A stretch of DNA of 64,000 nucleotides from Rhizomicrobium palustre (GTDB lineage: Bacteria; Pseudomonadota; Alphaproteobacteria; Micropepsales; Micropepsaceae): positions 1,178,139 to 1,242,138 of the forward strand of contig NZ_JAASRM010000001.1 in the NCBI RefSeq assembly GCF_011761565.1, written 5' to 3'. Under the pieces are notes generated by a model. That model ran no database searches and was not told the origin of the DNA. It saw only the letters and a program-made list of their open reading frames with translations. Shown here piece after piece: positions 27,860-36,725 of the stretch; within the stretch, counting starts at the first letter, position 1, and each line of letters opens with the position of its first letter. Position numbers and translations under genes: made by a program.

Positions 27860-27888
27860 TTGCAAGAAAAGGCTGCTTCCGCTACAAG
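27860..27888 (+). promoter_or_regulatory. Candidate promoter of the rplY operon
   Basis: TTGCAA (27860-27865) and TACAAG (27883-27888) are separated by 17 bases, the usual -35/-10 spacing, and lie 70 bases before rplY just after a terminator. The match to the -10 consensus is only fair. Confidence 0.35.
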
Positions 27889-27958
27889 CCTGCGCTTTCC
27901 CGGCCGTAGGCAGCTTGCGCTCCGCGTGATCGGACGGAATTTCAAGGACTTAACCGAT

Positions 27959-28666
27959 ATGCGCGAAATTCAGGAACTCACCGTCGAAAAGCGTGAGGGT
28001 ACGGGCAAGGGCCCCTCTTATCAGACTCGTCAGAAGGGCCAGATCCCGGCCATCATCTATGGCGGCTCCTCCGATCCCGAGCCGATCGCGCTCGACGCCC
28101 ATACGCTGACGCTCGCTTATGAAAAGGGCGCCTTCCTCACCACGCTTCTGAAGCTGAACGACGGCGCCAAGGTCACCCGCGTGATCCCGCGCGACCTGCA
28201 GCTCGATCCGGTCACGGATCGCCCGGTCCATGTCGACTTCATGCGTCTGGAAGAAGGCGCGACCATCAAGCTCGAAATCCCGCTGCACTTTAAGGGCACG
28301 GAAGTCTCCCCCGGCGTGAAGAAGGGCGGCGTGCTGAACATCGTGCGCCATTCGCTCGAGCTGATCTGCCCGGCCGACAACATCCCGAGCGCCGTCGATA
28401 TCGACGTGTCGAAGATGGACCTGCGCGACTCGCTGCACATCAACGACATCGCTCTGCCGGAAGGCGTGGTCCCGACCACCCGTTTCCGCGACTTCACCCT
28501 GGCCTCGATTGTGGCCCCGACCTCGGTCAAGGAAGACCGCAATGCCCCGGCTGCCGATGCGGCTGCCCCGGCTGCGGCGGCTCCGGCCGCTGGTGCGAAG
28601 GCTGCGGCTCCGGCTGCTGGCGCCAAGGCGGCTCCGGCTGCGGCCAAGGCCCCGGCCAAGAAGTAA
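27959..28666 (+). CDS. rplY: 50S ribosomal protein L25/general stress protein Ctc
   Basis: A 235-residue long-form L25, binding 5S rRNA. The N-terminal L25 domain contains EKREGTGKGPSYQTRQKGQIPAIIYGG and DFMRLEEGATIKLEIPL; the TL5-type C-terminal domain follows. The last ~40 residues are an Ala/Pro-rich tail with a repeated PAAGAKAA unit ending in a Lys pair, a common feature of alphaproteobacterial L25. The ATG at 27959 begins the domain; open frame upstream is not coding. pth follows after a terminator-like hairpin. Confidence 0.95.
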   Translation: MREIQELTVEKREGTGKGPSYQTRQKGQIPAIIYGGSSDPEPIALDAHTLTLAYEKGAFLTTLLKLNDGAKVTRVIPRDLQLDPVTDRPVHVDFMRLEEGATIKLEIPLHFKGTEVSPGVKKGGVLNIVRHSLELICPADNIPSAVDIDVSKMDLRDSLHINDIALPEGVVPTTRFRDFTLASIVAPTSVKEDRNAPAADAAAPAAAAPAAGAKAAAPAAGAKAAPAAAKAPAKK

Positions 28667-28721
28667 GGCTAGCATTCAGCCCCGGCTCTGCTGCGGCAGG
28701 GTTTTCAAGGCTCTTTATAAC

Positions 28722-28750
28722 GGGGCACCGCGTCATTGCGGTGCCCCTTC
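28722..28750 (+). terminator. Hairpin between rplY and pth
   Basis: GGGGCACCG (28722-28730) and CGGTGCCCC (28739-28747) form a perfect 9-bp stem with an 8-base loop, followed by TTCTT. The T run is short, so termination may be partial and allow readthrough to pth and ychF. Confidence 0.62.
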
Positions 28751-28770
28751 TTACGTGGTGAGCATACTTC

Positions 28771-29382
28771 ATGGCGGATGCGCCGCTTCTCATCGCCGGG
28801 CTCGGCAATCCCGGCGCCCAATATGCCAAGAACCGGCACAATGTCGGCTTCATGGCGCTCGACCGCATCCATGACGCTTATGGCTTTTCCCCCTGGCGCG
28901 CCAAATTCCAAGGCGAGATGTCCGAGGGCAAAATCGCAGGCCGCAAAACCTATTTGATCAAGCCCCAGACCTATATGAACCTCTCCGGCGACAGCGTGGG
29001 AGCGGCGGCGCGCTTTTTGAAGCTGCGCCCCTCTTCGCTGGTTGTGCTGCATGACGAGATCGATCTTGCTGCGGGTAAGCTGAAAGCCAAAACGGGCGGC
29101 GGCGATGCGGGCCATAACGGGCTTCGCTCCATTACCGCAACGCTTGGGTCCGATTACATCCGCGTGCGCATCGGCGTCGGCCATCCGGGTGGTAAATCCG
29201 CTGTGGTCGGCCATGTGCTTGCCAATTTCTCCAAAGCCGATGAGGAATGGCTCGATCCCATCCTCGCGGCGATTTCCGATTGCACCACCCTGCTTGCGCA
29301 GAACGACGTGATCGGCTTCATGAACAAGGTGGCGGCGACGCTGCATCCTCAAGAACACACCTCTAAGCCGGAAAAGAACTGA
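28771..29382 (+). CDS. pth: Peptidyl-tRNA hydrolase
   Basis: Releases peptides from prematurely dropped peptidyl-tRNA. The 203-residue protein has GLGNPGAQYAKNRHNVGF (catalytic His in RHNVGF), KPQTYMNLSG, LHDEIDL with the catalytic Asp, and GGGDAGHNGLRS. Its stop shares one base with the ychF start (TGATG), so the two are translated together, as in many bacteria. Confidence 0.96.
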   Translation: MADAPLLIAGLGNPGAQYAKNRHNVGFMALDRIHDAYGFSPWRAKFQGEMSEGKIAGRKTYLIKPQTYMNLSGDSVGAAARFLKLRPSSLVVLHDEIDLAAGKLKAKTGGGDAGHNGLRSITATLGSDYIRVRIGVGHPGGKSAVVGHVLANFSKADEEWLDPILAAISDCTTLLAQNDVIGFMNKVAATLHPQEHTSKPEKN

Positions 29383-30479
29383 TGGGATTTAAGTGCGGCA
29401 TCGTCGGTCTGCCCAATGTCGGCAAATCGACCCTCTTCAATGCGCTGACCCAGACCGCGGCGGCGCAGGCAGCGAATTATCCCTTCTGCACCATCGAGCC
29501 GAATGTCGGCGATGTGGCGGTGCCCGATGAGCGCATGGAAGTGCTGGCCAAGATCGCCGGTTCCGCCGAGATCATCCCGACCCGCATCACCTTCGTGGAC
29601 ATCGCAGGCCTGGTGCGCGGCGCCTCCAAGGGCGAAGGCCTCGGCAATCAGTTCCTCGCCAATATCCGCGAGGTGGATGCCATCGTGCATGTGCTGCGCT
29701 GCTTCGAAGACGGCGACGTCACCCATGTCGAGAACCGCATCGATCCCGTCGCCGATGCGGAGACAGTCGAAACAGAATTGATGCTGGCCGATCTTGACAG
29801 CCTGGAGCGCCGCATCAAGCCGCTCGAGAAGAAAGCCAATTCCGGCGAGAAGGAAGCCAAGGAACAGCTCGCGCTGATGATGAAGACGGTGACGCTGCTG
29901 CGCGAAGGCAAACCTGCCCGCCTGGTTGAGCTGACCCCGGAGGAGAAAGAACCCTTCCGCCAGCTCCAGCTTCTGACCGGCAAACCGGTCCTCTATGTCT
30001 GCAATGTGGAGGAAGGCTCCGCCGCCAGCGGCAACAGCCTCTCCGCCAAGGTGCAGGAGATGGCCAAAGCGCAAGGCAATGGCTCCATCGTCATTTCCAA
30101 TCGCATCGAAGAAGAAGTCGCGCAGCTTGATGCCGCCGAACGCATGGATTTCCTCGCCGCCCTGGGTCTCGAAGAACCCGGCCTCAATCGTTTGATCCGG
30201 GCGGGTTACGATCTTCTCGGCCTCATCACCTTCTTCACGGTGGGCCCGAAGGAATGCCATGCCTGGACGGTGACCAAAGGCTCGCGCGGTCCGCAAGCGG
30301 CGGGCGTGATCCACACCGATTTCGAGAAGGGCTATATCCGCGCCGAAACCATCGCCTATGCCGATTACGTGGCAAACAAGGGTGAAGCGGGCGCGCGTGA
30401 AGCCGGCAAGTTCCGCCTGGAAGGCAAGGATTACGTCGTCCAGGACGGCGATGTGATGCATTTCCGCTTCAACACCTGA
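29382..30479 (+). CDS. ychF: Redox-regulated ATPase YchF (OLA1 family)
   Basis: Obg-family P-loop protein of 365 residues that hydrolyses ATP and binds ribosomes. The N-terminal G domain shows GLPNVGKSTLFNALT (Walker A), VDIAGLVRGASKGEGLGNQFL (switch II) and a coiled-coil insertion at about 130-165; the C-terminal TGS domain contains TFFTVGPKECHAW and FEKGYIRAET. It is the last gene of the rplY-pth-ychF string and is followed by a strong terminator. Confidence 0.96.
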   Translation: MGFKCGIVGLPNVGKSTLFNALTQTAAAQAANYPFCTIEPNVGDVAVPDERMEVLAKIAGSAEIIPTRITFVDIAGLVRGASKGEGLGNQFLANIREVDAIVHVLRCFEDGDVTHVENRIDPVADAETVETELMLADLDSLERRIKPLEKKANSGEKEAKEQLALMMKTVTLLREGKPARLVELTPEEKEPFRQLQLLTGKPVLYVCNVEEGSAASGNSLSAKVQEMAKAQGNGSIVISNRIEEEVAQLDAAERMDFLAALGLEEPGLNRLIRAGYDLLGLITFFTVGPKECHAWTVTKGSRGPQAAGVIHTDFEKGYIRAETIAYADYVANKGEAGAREAGKFRLEGKDYVVQDGDVMHFRFNT

Positions 30480-30502
30480 CGCTTTTTTCGCCTTCCCAGC
30501 GC

Positions 30503-30548
30503 AGCCCCGTGTGTTGGCAAACCCAACATGCGGGGCTTTTTGTTGTTT
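30503..30548 (+). terminator. Rho-independent terminator after ychF
   Basis: AGCCCCG (30503-30509) pairs with CGGGGCT (30531-30537); an inner TGTTGG (30512-30517) pairs with CCAACA (30523-30528). Five T residues and then a T-rich stretch follow. Confidence 0.87.
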
Positions 30549-30620
30549 GCGATGGACCGATTGCGCATCCAAAGCGCACCTTGGCCGTTCTTAAGCTTAA
30601 TCAGTGCTGGGAGCCCCGCC

Positions 30621-31289
30621 ATGTGCAAAGGCCAGATGATTGAGATTGAGGCGGGGGATGGCGCGCGCATTGGCGCCTATCATGTCACACCCTTTGGGGT
30701 GCGCCGCGGCGGACTGGTGCTGATCCAGGAAATCTTCGGCATTACCGAGCATATCAAAGACATTGCCGATGATTTCTGCGCTGAAGGTTATGAGGTTCTA
30801 GCGCCCGCGCTTTTCGACCGAGAGGAACCGGGCTTCATCGCCAGCGCCGATGAAATGGCCAAAGGGTCGGAGCTTTCCAAGCGCCATCCTTTCAATCTTT
30901 CCGTGGAAGATGCCAAGACCTGCGCCCATATGCTGAAACCCAATGGCCTCGTTTTTTCGGTGGGCTATTGCTATGGCGGCTCGGTGGCCTATGCGCTTTC
31001 CTGCCGCTCACATGATCTTTCTGCCGTCTCAAGTTACTACGGCAAATTCGCGCCTGACCTTGCAGAGGAAAAGCCCAACTGCCCGGTGATCTGTCATTTT
31101 GGCAAGCGCGACACCTCCATTCCGCTAGAACGCGTGGAGCATTTGCGAATGCTTCGGCCTGAAATCGAAATCCATCTTTACGATGCGGGTCATGGGTTCA
31201 ATTCGCCCCGCCCGGCCAATCACGAGCCCGAAGCCGCGCGCATTGCCCGCGACCGCACCCTGGATTTCTTCCGCGCCCATGGGGCGTGA
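30621..31289 (+). CDS. Dienelactone hydrolase family protein
   Basis: A 222-residue alpha/beta hydrolase of the dienelactone hydrolase family. The nucleophile is Cys in GYCYGG, the acid Asp lies in GKRDTSIP and the His in DAGHGFN, the Cys-Asp-His triad of the family; VLIQEIFGI near the N-terminus is also typical. The ATG at 30621 follows GGGAG; the open frame starting inside the terminator is rejected. It acts in the cytoplasm on an unknown ester or lactone. Convergent with the M28 peptidase. Confidence 0.9.
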   Translation: MCKGQMIEIEAGDGARIGAYHVTPFGVRRGGLVLIQEIFGITEHIKDIADDFCAEGYEVLAPALFDREEPGFIASADEMAKGSELSKRHPFNLSVEDAKTCAHMLKPNGLVFSVGYCYGGSVAYALSCRSHDLSAVSSYYGKFAPDLAEEKPNCPVICHFGKRDTSIPLERVEHLRMLRPEIEIHLYDAGHGFNSPRPANHEPEAARIARDRTLDFFRAHGA

Positions 31290-33470
31290 TTACTTCTTCC
31301 ATTCCCGCTTCAGCATGACTTCCGTCGCCGCGTGATAGGAGAAGGCCATCTTGCCTTCAGGCAGCGACGGCAGCTTTTGCGCAGCCTCGGGCCATTCGGG
31401 ATAGAGCACGCTGGCACGGATTTCGAGCGCCCCCGATTTGGGTACCGGCACCTCCCAGGTGAAACGATCCGGTGCGAAATACCGCACATCGCGAGCGTTG
31501 CTCTGCTTTGCGGCGGGCATCAACTCTTCGGGCCCTGCGCCCGCCTTATCGCGGAAGGAGAGCTCGGCATAGGCCGCGCCCGGTGCCGCCGTCATCGTCA
31601 CCTCAAGCTTATCCCCCAGGCGCGCCACGGAGAGATCGGCGCTCGGCACAGGCACAGCCTTCGTCTCAGTGAACCAGCCGCTGCGGCGCGAGAACCACGG
31701 CAAGGGTCCTTTCTGGGCATTCGGCCCAAGCACCGCTTTCGTCCAAGCATCGCCGTTTGACAGATACTCCGCCCGATACGCCTTCCCGCTTCCCGCATCG
31801 TAGACATAGCTGACGATGGTCGGCTGCGGATGGGTTGATGTCGGCGGCGCCATTCGGCCATAGGCGAAGAGCGCGGCGCCGCCGATGAGGATGAGCAGCG
31901 ACACCGCCCTGGGCAAGCGCCCACCCGGCACCACCAGCGTCAAGAGCAACACCGGAAGCAGCGGCGCCACCAGCACCAGTGGCAGATCAACCCCAAGCGA
32001 GGTGAAGGCCATCAGCGCCATCATCACCACTTGAGCAATGAAGATGAGCGCCACAAGCCCCGTGACCAGCACCGCCCCGAAATGATCTTCACCGCGGAAC
32101 ACGCCATAGCGCAGAATCGCGATGCAAGACGCCGCCAGAAGCGGCCAGACAATAACATAGGCGCCTTCGGGCATATAGAGCTGGAACGCCGTGGCGAGCG
32201 CCAGGGTGATCAGCATCAAGACCTGCCAGACCGCCGCCGGACGCCAGCGATCCTCGAATGATCCGGCGCAGAACAGTCCCGCCCCCAGCGCGATCAGCCC
32301 CGCGCCTGCGAGGAGATAATCAAAATAGGCCACCCGCATATAATGATGCACAGCACCGAAGCTTAACCCCGCCAGCCATAAGAGCAGCGCCGGCACGCCA
32401 ATCGCGAACAGTGCGCCGAGGATCCCACGCCCCCAGGCAAAAGGGGTGGAACGCTGTGCAAGAAAAATGGCCGTGAACATAGCCAGCGCCGCCGCCGCGA
32501 ACAGCACCCAGCCGGTGAAGAAGCTGTATTGGATCAGGAAAACCCCAAGAAAATCGGAATAAACCGAATTCTCTGTCTGCGCCGGAATGGTGGCGGCAAA
32601 GGCCTTCACGGCGGCCAGCGCGCTGTTCCCCATATCCTGCACGCTGCCAAGATTGATATGTTCCGGCGTTGAGACAGGTGTGTGATAGGCCATCTCGTCG
32701 CCCATGAAGGCGAAGTTCAGCCCCGGCAATCCGCGCTGCACCGAGAGCGTCATGTCGGTGTCGTTCGGCATCAGCTTATAAATGGCGGAAGCCAGCGAAT
32801 TGGCCGTGGGGTGGGAAACCTCCGCGCGCCACAGAGCGATCGCAGCCCTATTGTTCGGCCCCGTCTCGAACATATTGACTCGGCCGCTATCGCCGCGCGC
32901 TTCCAGATTGATCACCGCGCCGATATGGGACACCAACGGATGATGCGCGAAGAATGCAGTGGCGCCTAAAAGCCCCATCTCCTCGCCATCGGTGAAGAGG
33001 AAAATGATATCGCGCGGTGGGGTTCCGGCCCGCTGCATCACATGGGCGATTTCCAGCGCAGAAGCGACGCCTGCCGTATCATCGGCGGCCCCCGGCGAAT
33101 CCGGCACGGTGTCGTAATGGCTCATCACCAGAACCGCAGGCGCCTGGGCGTCAGCTCCCTTCAAGGTAGCGATGATATTGGTAATGGGCGCCGAAACCGC
33201 GCGGCCATGGCCTTGGCGCAAAATCCGCTCGGATTGGGTGACAGGAGTAAGGCCCATCGCCGTCAGGCGCGAAACAAGATAGGCCTTCACCCGCTCATGA
33301 TCGGCGCTGCCGATAGGATGCGGGCGCTGGGCAATTTCCGCGATATCGAGAAAGGCGCGCCCGGCCGAGAATTGATCCGCGGGCGCATTAGCAGCTTTGG
33401 GCGCGGGCGGCTCTGAACACCACAGGGCCAGAGCCACCGCCGCTACCAAAACCAGAAACCCGTTCCGCAT
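31290..33470 (-). CDS. M28 family metallopeptidase with C-terminal membrane domain
   Basis: A 726-residue protein. An N-terminal hydrophobic signal or anchor (FLVLVAAVALALW) is followed by the M28 zinc aminopeptidase domain with ligands in VMSHYDTVPDSPGAADDTAGV, FTDGEEMGLLG, NLEARGDSG and a late His in TPEHINLG. About eight membrane helices follow (residues ~330-560), then a periplasmic beta domain. This plan resembles Fxna/ER metallopeptidase 1 and Pff1. The ATG at 33470 follows GGGGGAT; the longer frame to 33527 lacks the signal start. It probably trims peptides outside the cytoplasm. Confidence 0.88.
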   Translation of the reverse strand: MRNGFLVLVAAVALALWCSEPPAPKAANAPADQFSAGRAFLDIAEIAQRPHPIGSADHERVKAYLVSRLTAMGLTPVTQSERILRQGHGRAVSAPITNIIATLKGADAQAPAVLVMSHYDTVPDSPGAADDTAGVASALEIAHVMQRAGTPPRDIIFLFTDGEEMGLLGATAFFAHHPLVSHIGAVINLEARGDSGRVNMFETGPNNRAAIALWRAEVSHPTANSLASAIYKLMPNDTDMTLSVQRGLPGLNFAFMGDEMAYHTPVSTPEHINLGSVQDMGNSALAAVKAFAATIPAQTENSVYSDFLGVFLIQYSFFTGWVLFAAAALAMFTAIFLAQRSTPFAWGRGILGALFAIGVPALLLWLAGLSFGAVHHYMRVAYFDYLLAGAGLIALGAGLFCAGSFEDRWRPAAVWQVLMLITLALATAFQLYMPEGAYVIVWPLLAASCIAILRYGVFRGEDHFGAVLVTGLVALIFIAQVVMMALMAFTSLGVDLPLVLVAPLLPVLLLTLVVPGGRLPRAVSLLILIGGAALFAYGRMAPPTSTHPQPTIVSYVYDAGSGKAYRAEYLSNGDAWTKAVLGPNAQKGPLPWFSRRSGWFTETKAVPVPSADLSVARLGDKLEVTMTAAPGAAYAELSFRDKAGAGPEELMPAAKQSNARDVRYFAPDRFTWEVPVPKSGALEIRASVLYPEWPEAAQKLPSLPEGKMAFSYHAATEVMLKREWKK

Positions 33471-33536
33471 GCCATCCCCCGCGACGCAACGGGGCGGGAC
33501 GCTAGCACCACGTGTGGGGCGGCGCAAAATCGCCAG

Positions 33537-34508
33537 CTATCTGCAGCGCTGGTGCTTCAACCAGGCCAGCGCCGCATCGACCGTCGCCTGCCCAGAGGCC
33601 GTGGCTTGGTCCGGCGTCAGCACGTCGCGATAATCGTGGCCCACCCGGTCCGTCGCCCAGCCCTCTGATACCGCGATTTCCGCCCCATCTGGCAAGGCGA
33701 TCGGTTCATTGGAGGACAGATAGCCCGCAGTATCGCTGCCAAAGCTGCGTGCCTGCGGCAGGCCACGAAACCCCATGGCGGTAAACTCGCCCGCGCTGGA
33801 GGTCGCCTCGTCTTGCAAAACAGCGACCCAGACATAAGAAAGGTCCGGTGCCGCGACAGCATAAGGCGGCAAATTTGCGCCTTCTACAGGTGCATCAGAT
33901 ACTTTCCACGCGATGCGCTTTCCATCTGGCAGCACCCAATAGCCGTAAGGCGCCTTGCCCAGGAATGCTCTTAAGCCGGCCAACATGGGAAACATGTTGC
34001 CACCCCAATTGCCGCGTAGGTCGATCACAAAACGGCAAATGCCTTTGTCTGCCGCGTGCTGAACGGCTTGGCGCAAGGTCGCAACATAGATCCGGTCCTG
34101 CGCCTCGTTCCCCATAAAGGCGGGCACGCGCAGCAGCATCGCGCGATCGGCCAATGGCCAAGCCTCTGGAACGATGAACGGTGGCGGCTGGGTCTTTCCA
34201 ACCGCAGCGCCCGTCTGGCGCGCTTTCTCGTTCTCCGCGGGAATGAGAAAGGTATGTTTCTCGTTCAGTTTCGTGATGATGCCGCGAATGGCGGGATAGG
34301 TCTCGGCTGGCGTCGCGGCGGATTTGGCGGCTTCAAACGCCTCTTTTTCCACCTCAGCCCAATCCAACCGGTCCCGATTCATGTGCCGGGTTTTCAAGAT
34401 ATCGATGGCGGCGGAAAGTTCTTTTGCGGCCTCGGGCGCCATGGTTGGAGGCGGCGCCGCAGCCATGCTGAGCACCGCCGCTGTGATCGCTAAGCCAAGT
34501 TTATGCAT
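33537..34508 (-). CDS. Exported S41 family peptidase
   Basis: A 323-residue secreted protein with signal peptide LGLAITAAVLSMAAA. The S41 core has VIDLRGNWGGNMF and the nucleophile region DEATSSAGEF. The lysine seen downstream of the serine in CtpA-type enzymes is not evident (GSDTAGYLSSNE stands there); a histidine in LNEKHTF would fit the tricorn/S41B-like Ser-His arrangement. There is no PDZ domain by eye. The start is preceded by GGGAGGT. It is followed by the M28 peptidase on the same strand, so both may be one peptide-degrading operon. Confidence 0.85.
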   Translation of the reverse strand: MHKLGLAITAAVLSMAAAPPPTMAPEAAKELSAAIDILKTRHMNRDRLDWAEVEKEAFEAAKSAATPAETYPAIRGIITKLNEKHTFLIPAENEKARQTGAAVGKTQPPPFIVPEAWPLADRAMLLRVPAFMGNEAQDRIYVATLRQAVQHAADKGICRFVIDLRGNWGGNMFPMLAGLRAFLGKAPYGYWVLPDGKRIAWKVSDAPVEGANLPPYAVAAPDLSYVWVAVLQDEATSSAGEFTAMGFRGLPQARSFGSDTAGYLSSNEPIALPDGAEIAVSEGWATDRVGHDYRDVLTPDQATASGQATVDAALAWLKHQRCR

Positions 34509-34572
34509 CGCCTACCTCCCATCAGGAGTATAAGCGAATTCCACCTAAGGTGGCATGAACTCGGCGACAGGC

Positions 34573-35655
34573 TTAAGCCAATTGCGGGAAGAGGCCCTTC
34601 AGCCCTTCTTCCGTGGCCGCGCAAACGCCGCGCTCAGTAATGAACGAGGTGACGAGACGTGCGGGCGTCACATCGAAGGCCGGGTTGGCGCCGGGCGAGC
34701 CGGGGGCGGCAATTTCCACCGTGGCAAGCCCGCCACCGGGAAGACGTCCGGTCATTTTCAACAGCTCATCAGTGGAGCGTTCCTCGATCGGAATGTCACT
34801 GCCTTTGGCCATGCTCATATCGAGGGTGGAGGACGGCAGCGCGACATAGAAGGGCACACCATTGTCATGGGCGGCGAGCGCCTTGAGGTAAGTGCCGATC
34901 TTGTTGGCGACATCGCCATTGCGGGTCACGCGGTCGGTGCCGACGATGACAAGATCGACCATGCCATGCTGCATGTAATGGCCACCGGCATTATCGGCGA
35001 TGATGGTGTGCTTGACGCCGTGGGCACCGAGTTCATAAGCCGAGAGCGAGGCGCCCTGATTGCGCGGACGGGTTTCATCCACCCAGACATGGATGTCGAT
35101 GCCTTCGTCATGGGCCATATACATGGGGGCGAGCGCGGTGCCCCAATCGACGCATGCGAGCCAGCCCGCATTGCAATGGGTGAGCACGTTCAGCTTGCCA
35201 CCGTTCTTCTTGGCAATCTCGCGGAAGATCGGCATCGCGTTGACGCCGATCATGCGGCAGGTCCCAACATCCTCATCGCAAATCTTCGCCGCTTCCGCCC
35301 AGGCGGCAGCGAAGCGGTCTTCATGGCCGATCCCCTTGAGCACGCTGTTCATGCGCCGCAAAGCCCAGCGCAAATTGACGGCGGTGGGACGCGTCGCGCC
35401 CAACATGTCGATGGCTTCCACCAGCGCCTTGGAGGACGGGTCTTTCTTCATCGCGAAAGCCACGCCATAGGCAGCCGTCGCCCCGATCAGCGGCGCGCCG
35501 CGCACCAGCATGGTCTTGATCGCCACGGCGCAATCTTCCGCGTTCTTCAGCACCGCTGTCTCGAAGACATGCGGCAGCTTCATCTGATCGATGACTTCCA
35601 CCGTTTCGTCGGGGCGGGTCCAGATGGTGCGGTAATGCTTGCCGTGAATTTTCAT
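34573..35655 (-). CDS. mtnA: S-methyl-5-thioribose-1-phosphate isomerase
   Basis: Isomerises methylthioribose-1-phosphate to methylthioribulose-1-phosphate in methionine salvage. The 360-residue eIF2B-like protein has VRGAPLIGATAAYG, RPTAVNLRWAL, LTHCNAGWLA (catalytic Cys), VDETRPRNQGA, the catalytic Asp in VGTDRVTRNGDVANKIGT, and PSSTLD. Its ATG overlaps the stop of the upstream SecD-head-like gene (ATGA). With mtnP and apt nearby it forms the first steps of MTA recycling; later mtn genes are not in the window. Confidence 0.96.
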   Translation of the reverse strand: MKIHGKHYRTIWTRPDETVEVIDQMKLPHVFETAVLKNAEDCAVAIKTMLVRGAPLIGATAAYGVAFAMKKDPSSKALVEAIDMLGATRPTAVNLRWALRRMNSVLKGIGHEDRFAAAWAEAAKICDEDVGTCRMIGVNAMPIFREIAKKNGGKLNVLTHCNAGWLACVDWGTALAPMYMAHDEGIDIHVWVDETRPRNQGASLSAYELGAHGVKHTIIADNAGGHYMQHGMVDLVIVGTDRVTRNGDVANKIGTYLKALAAHDNGVPFYVALPSSTLDMSMAKGSDIPIEERSTDELLKMTGRLPGGGLATVEIAAPGSPGANPAFDVTPARLVTSFITERGVCAATEEGLKGLFPQLA

Positions 35656-36074
35656 GAACTCTGTCCGGGGAAGGCGGCGACCAAGGCGTCTACCTCGTCG
35701 GGCGCGTTGTTAAGCGTCAGGATAAGCTTTTCCAGCTTCAAGGGATCGTGCACGGGGGCAAAGAAGATGAGCTTCTCATTGAACAGCACGCCAATGCCTT
35801 TTCCGTCCACATCCGTCGTGGCCTTGAGAAGCTTCTCGGTGGCATCCGGGGTGATATCAACAATGGCTTTGGCGATAACGGGATAACGCTGCACCCGCAC
35901 CACACCCGCGGCATCGAAAACCTTCTCCGGCGCCAGGCAGTGTTCGTGTGAGGTGCCTTGCAAGAGATAGGGCTTGGACGCGCCCTCGCAAGGGGTATCC
36001 AGGCGCAACTCGAAGCTCGCCGCTTCCGCCGAGCCCACCGCCAGCACCGCGGAGAAAAGTATCGCCCGCAACAT
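35652..36074 (-). CDS. Small exported protein resembling the SecD P1-head domain
   Basis: A 140-residue protein with signal peptide LRAILFSAVLAVGSAEAA. The C-terminal ~70 residues resemble the SecDF periplasmic head: AIVDITPDATEKLLKATTD, then GKGIGVLFNEKLIFFAPV, matching the SecD pattern of a helix, an I-x-L-x-x-x-x-x-S-A-P-V strand and a following turn. There are no membrane helices beyond the signal. The ATG at 36074 has GGAGGG seven bases upstream; the ATG at 36092 is not supported. Its stop overlaps the mtnA start, so the two are translationally coupled, which is puzzling given their compartments. Role unknown. Confidence 0.7.
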   Translation of the reverse strand: MLRAILFSAVLAVGSAEAASFELRLDTPCEGASKPYLLQGTSHEHCLAPEKVFDAAGVVRVQRYPVIAKAIVDITPDATEKLLKATTDVDGKGIGVLFNEKLIFFAPVHDPLKLEKLILTLNNAPDEVDALVAAFPGQSS

Positions 36075-36106
36075 TCTTATCCCTCCGTCCACGTCAGATC
36101 ACAAAC

Positions 36107-36721
36107 CTAGGCCAGCGCCTCGGGCCAAGTGTCCTTCATCGAGGGATATTGCGCAAATGCCTCGTACCAGTCGCGCAATTTCGGACGGCTGTTGCGCCAG
36201 GCCAGTTCCGGCATGCGGAAATCGAGATAACCGATGGCGCAGGCCACCGTGATTTCGCCGATGGTGATCTTTTCGGAGAATTTGGCCCGTTCCAACACCG
36301 TCAGACCGGTTTCGATGGCGGTGAGATGCTTTTGCAGCGCCTCGGGGCTCTGCTGTTCGGCCGGACGGCGGGTTTCATAGACCCGCGCCACCGCGGCATC
36401 GCAAATGCCATCGCCCAGGGCTTGCAGCGTCAACGCCTTCCAGCGCCCGGACACCTCTCGGAAGATCGACATGCCGGGGAAGAACTTCCCCCCGCCCATA
36501 TCGTTCAGATATTCGCAGATCACCGGGGAATCGAGGATGGTCGAGCCATCCTTCAACACCAGCACCGGGATTTTGCCCAAAGGGTTGATGGAGCGAAAAT
36601 CCGGCGGCGGATTACGAGTATCGATGTTGACCTCTTCCACAACCTTGGTGAGGTTCAACTCGCGCACGATAATCCGCGCCTTGCGGGCGAAGGGCGAGGC
36701 AGGGTTGGAATAGAGCTTCAA
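36107..36721 (-). CDS. Glutathione S-transferase family protein
   Basis: A 204-residue GST. The N-terminal thioredoxin-like domain has LYSNPASPFARKARI (catalytic Ser/Cys-type position at SPFARK), NPLGKIPVLVL with the cis-proline, and DSPVICEYL for the glutathione gamma-glutamyl site. The C-terminal helical domain ends with RPKLRDWYEAF. The substrate is unknown. It lies between apt and the SecD-head-like gene on the same strand, four bases after apt, so it is in the same transcript as the MTA salvage genes. Confidence 0.9.
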   Translation of the reverse strand: MKLYSNPASPFARKARIIVRELNLTKVVEEVNIDTRNPPPDFRSINPLGKIPVLVLKDGSTILDSPVICEYLNDMGGGKFFPGMSIFREVSGRWKALTLQALGDGICDAAVARVYETRRPAEQQSPEALQKHLTAIETGLTVLERAKFSEKITIGEITVACAIGYLDFRMPELAWRNSRPKLRDWYEAFAQYPSMKDTWPEALA

Positions 36722-36725
36722 GGGA

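Noticed and set aside
30528..30620. Upstream start for the dienelactone hydrolase inside the ychF terminator
   Set aside because: The region is a strong terminator hairpin and the ATG at 30621 has a good ribosome site.
34555..35886. A 443-codon open frame antisense to mtnA
   Set aside because: mtnA is complete with all catalytic motifs; the antisense protein has no recognisable domain.
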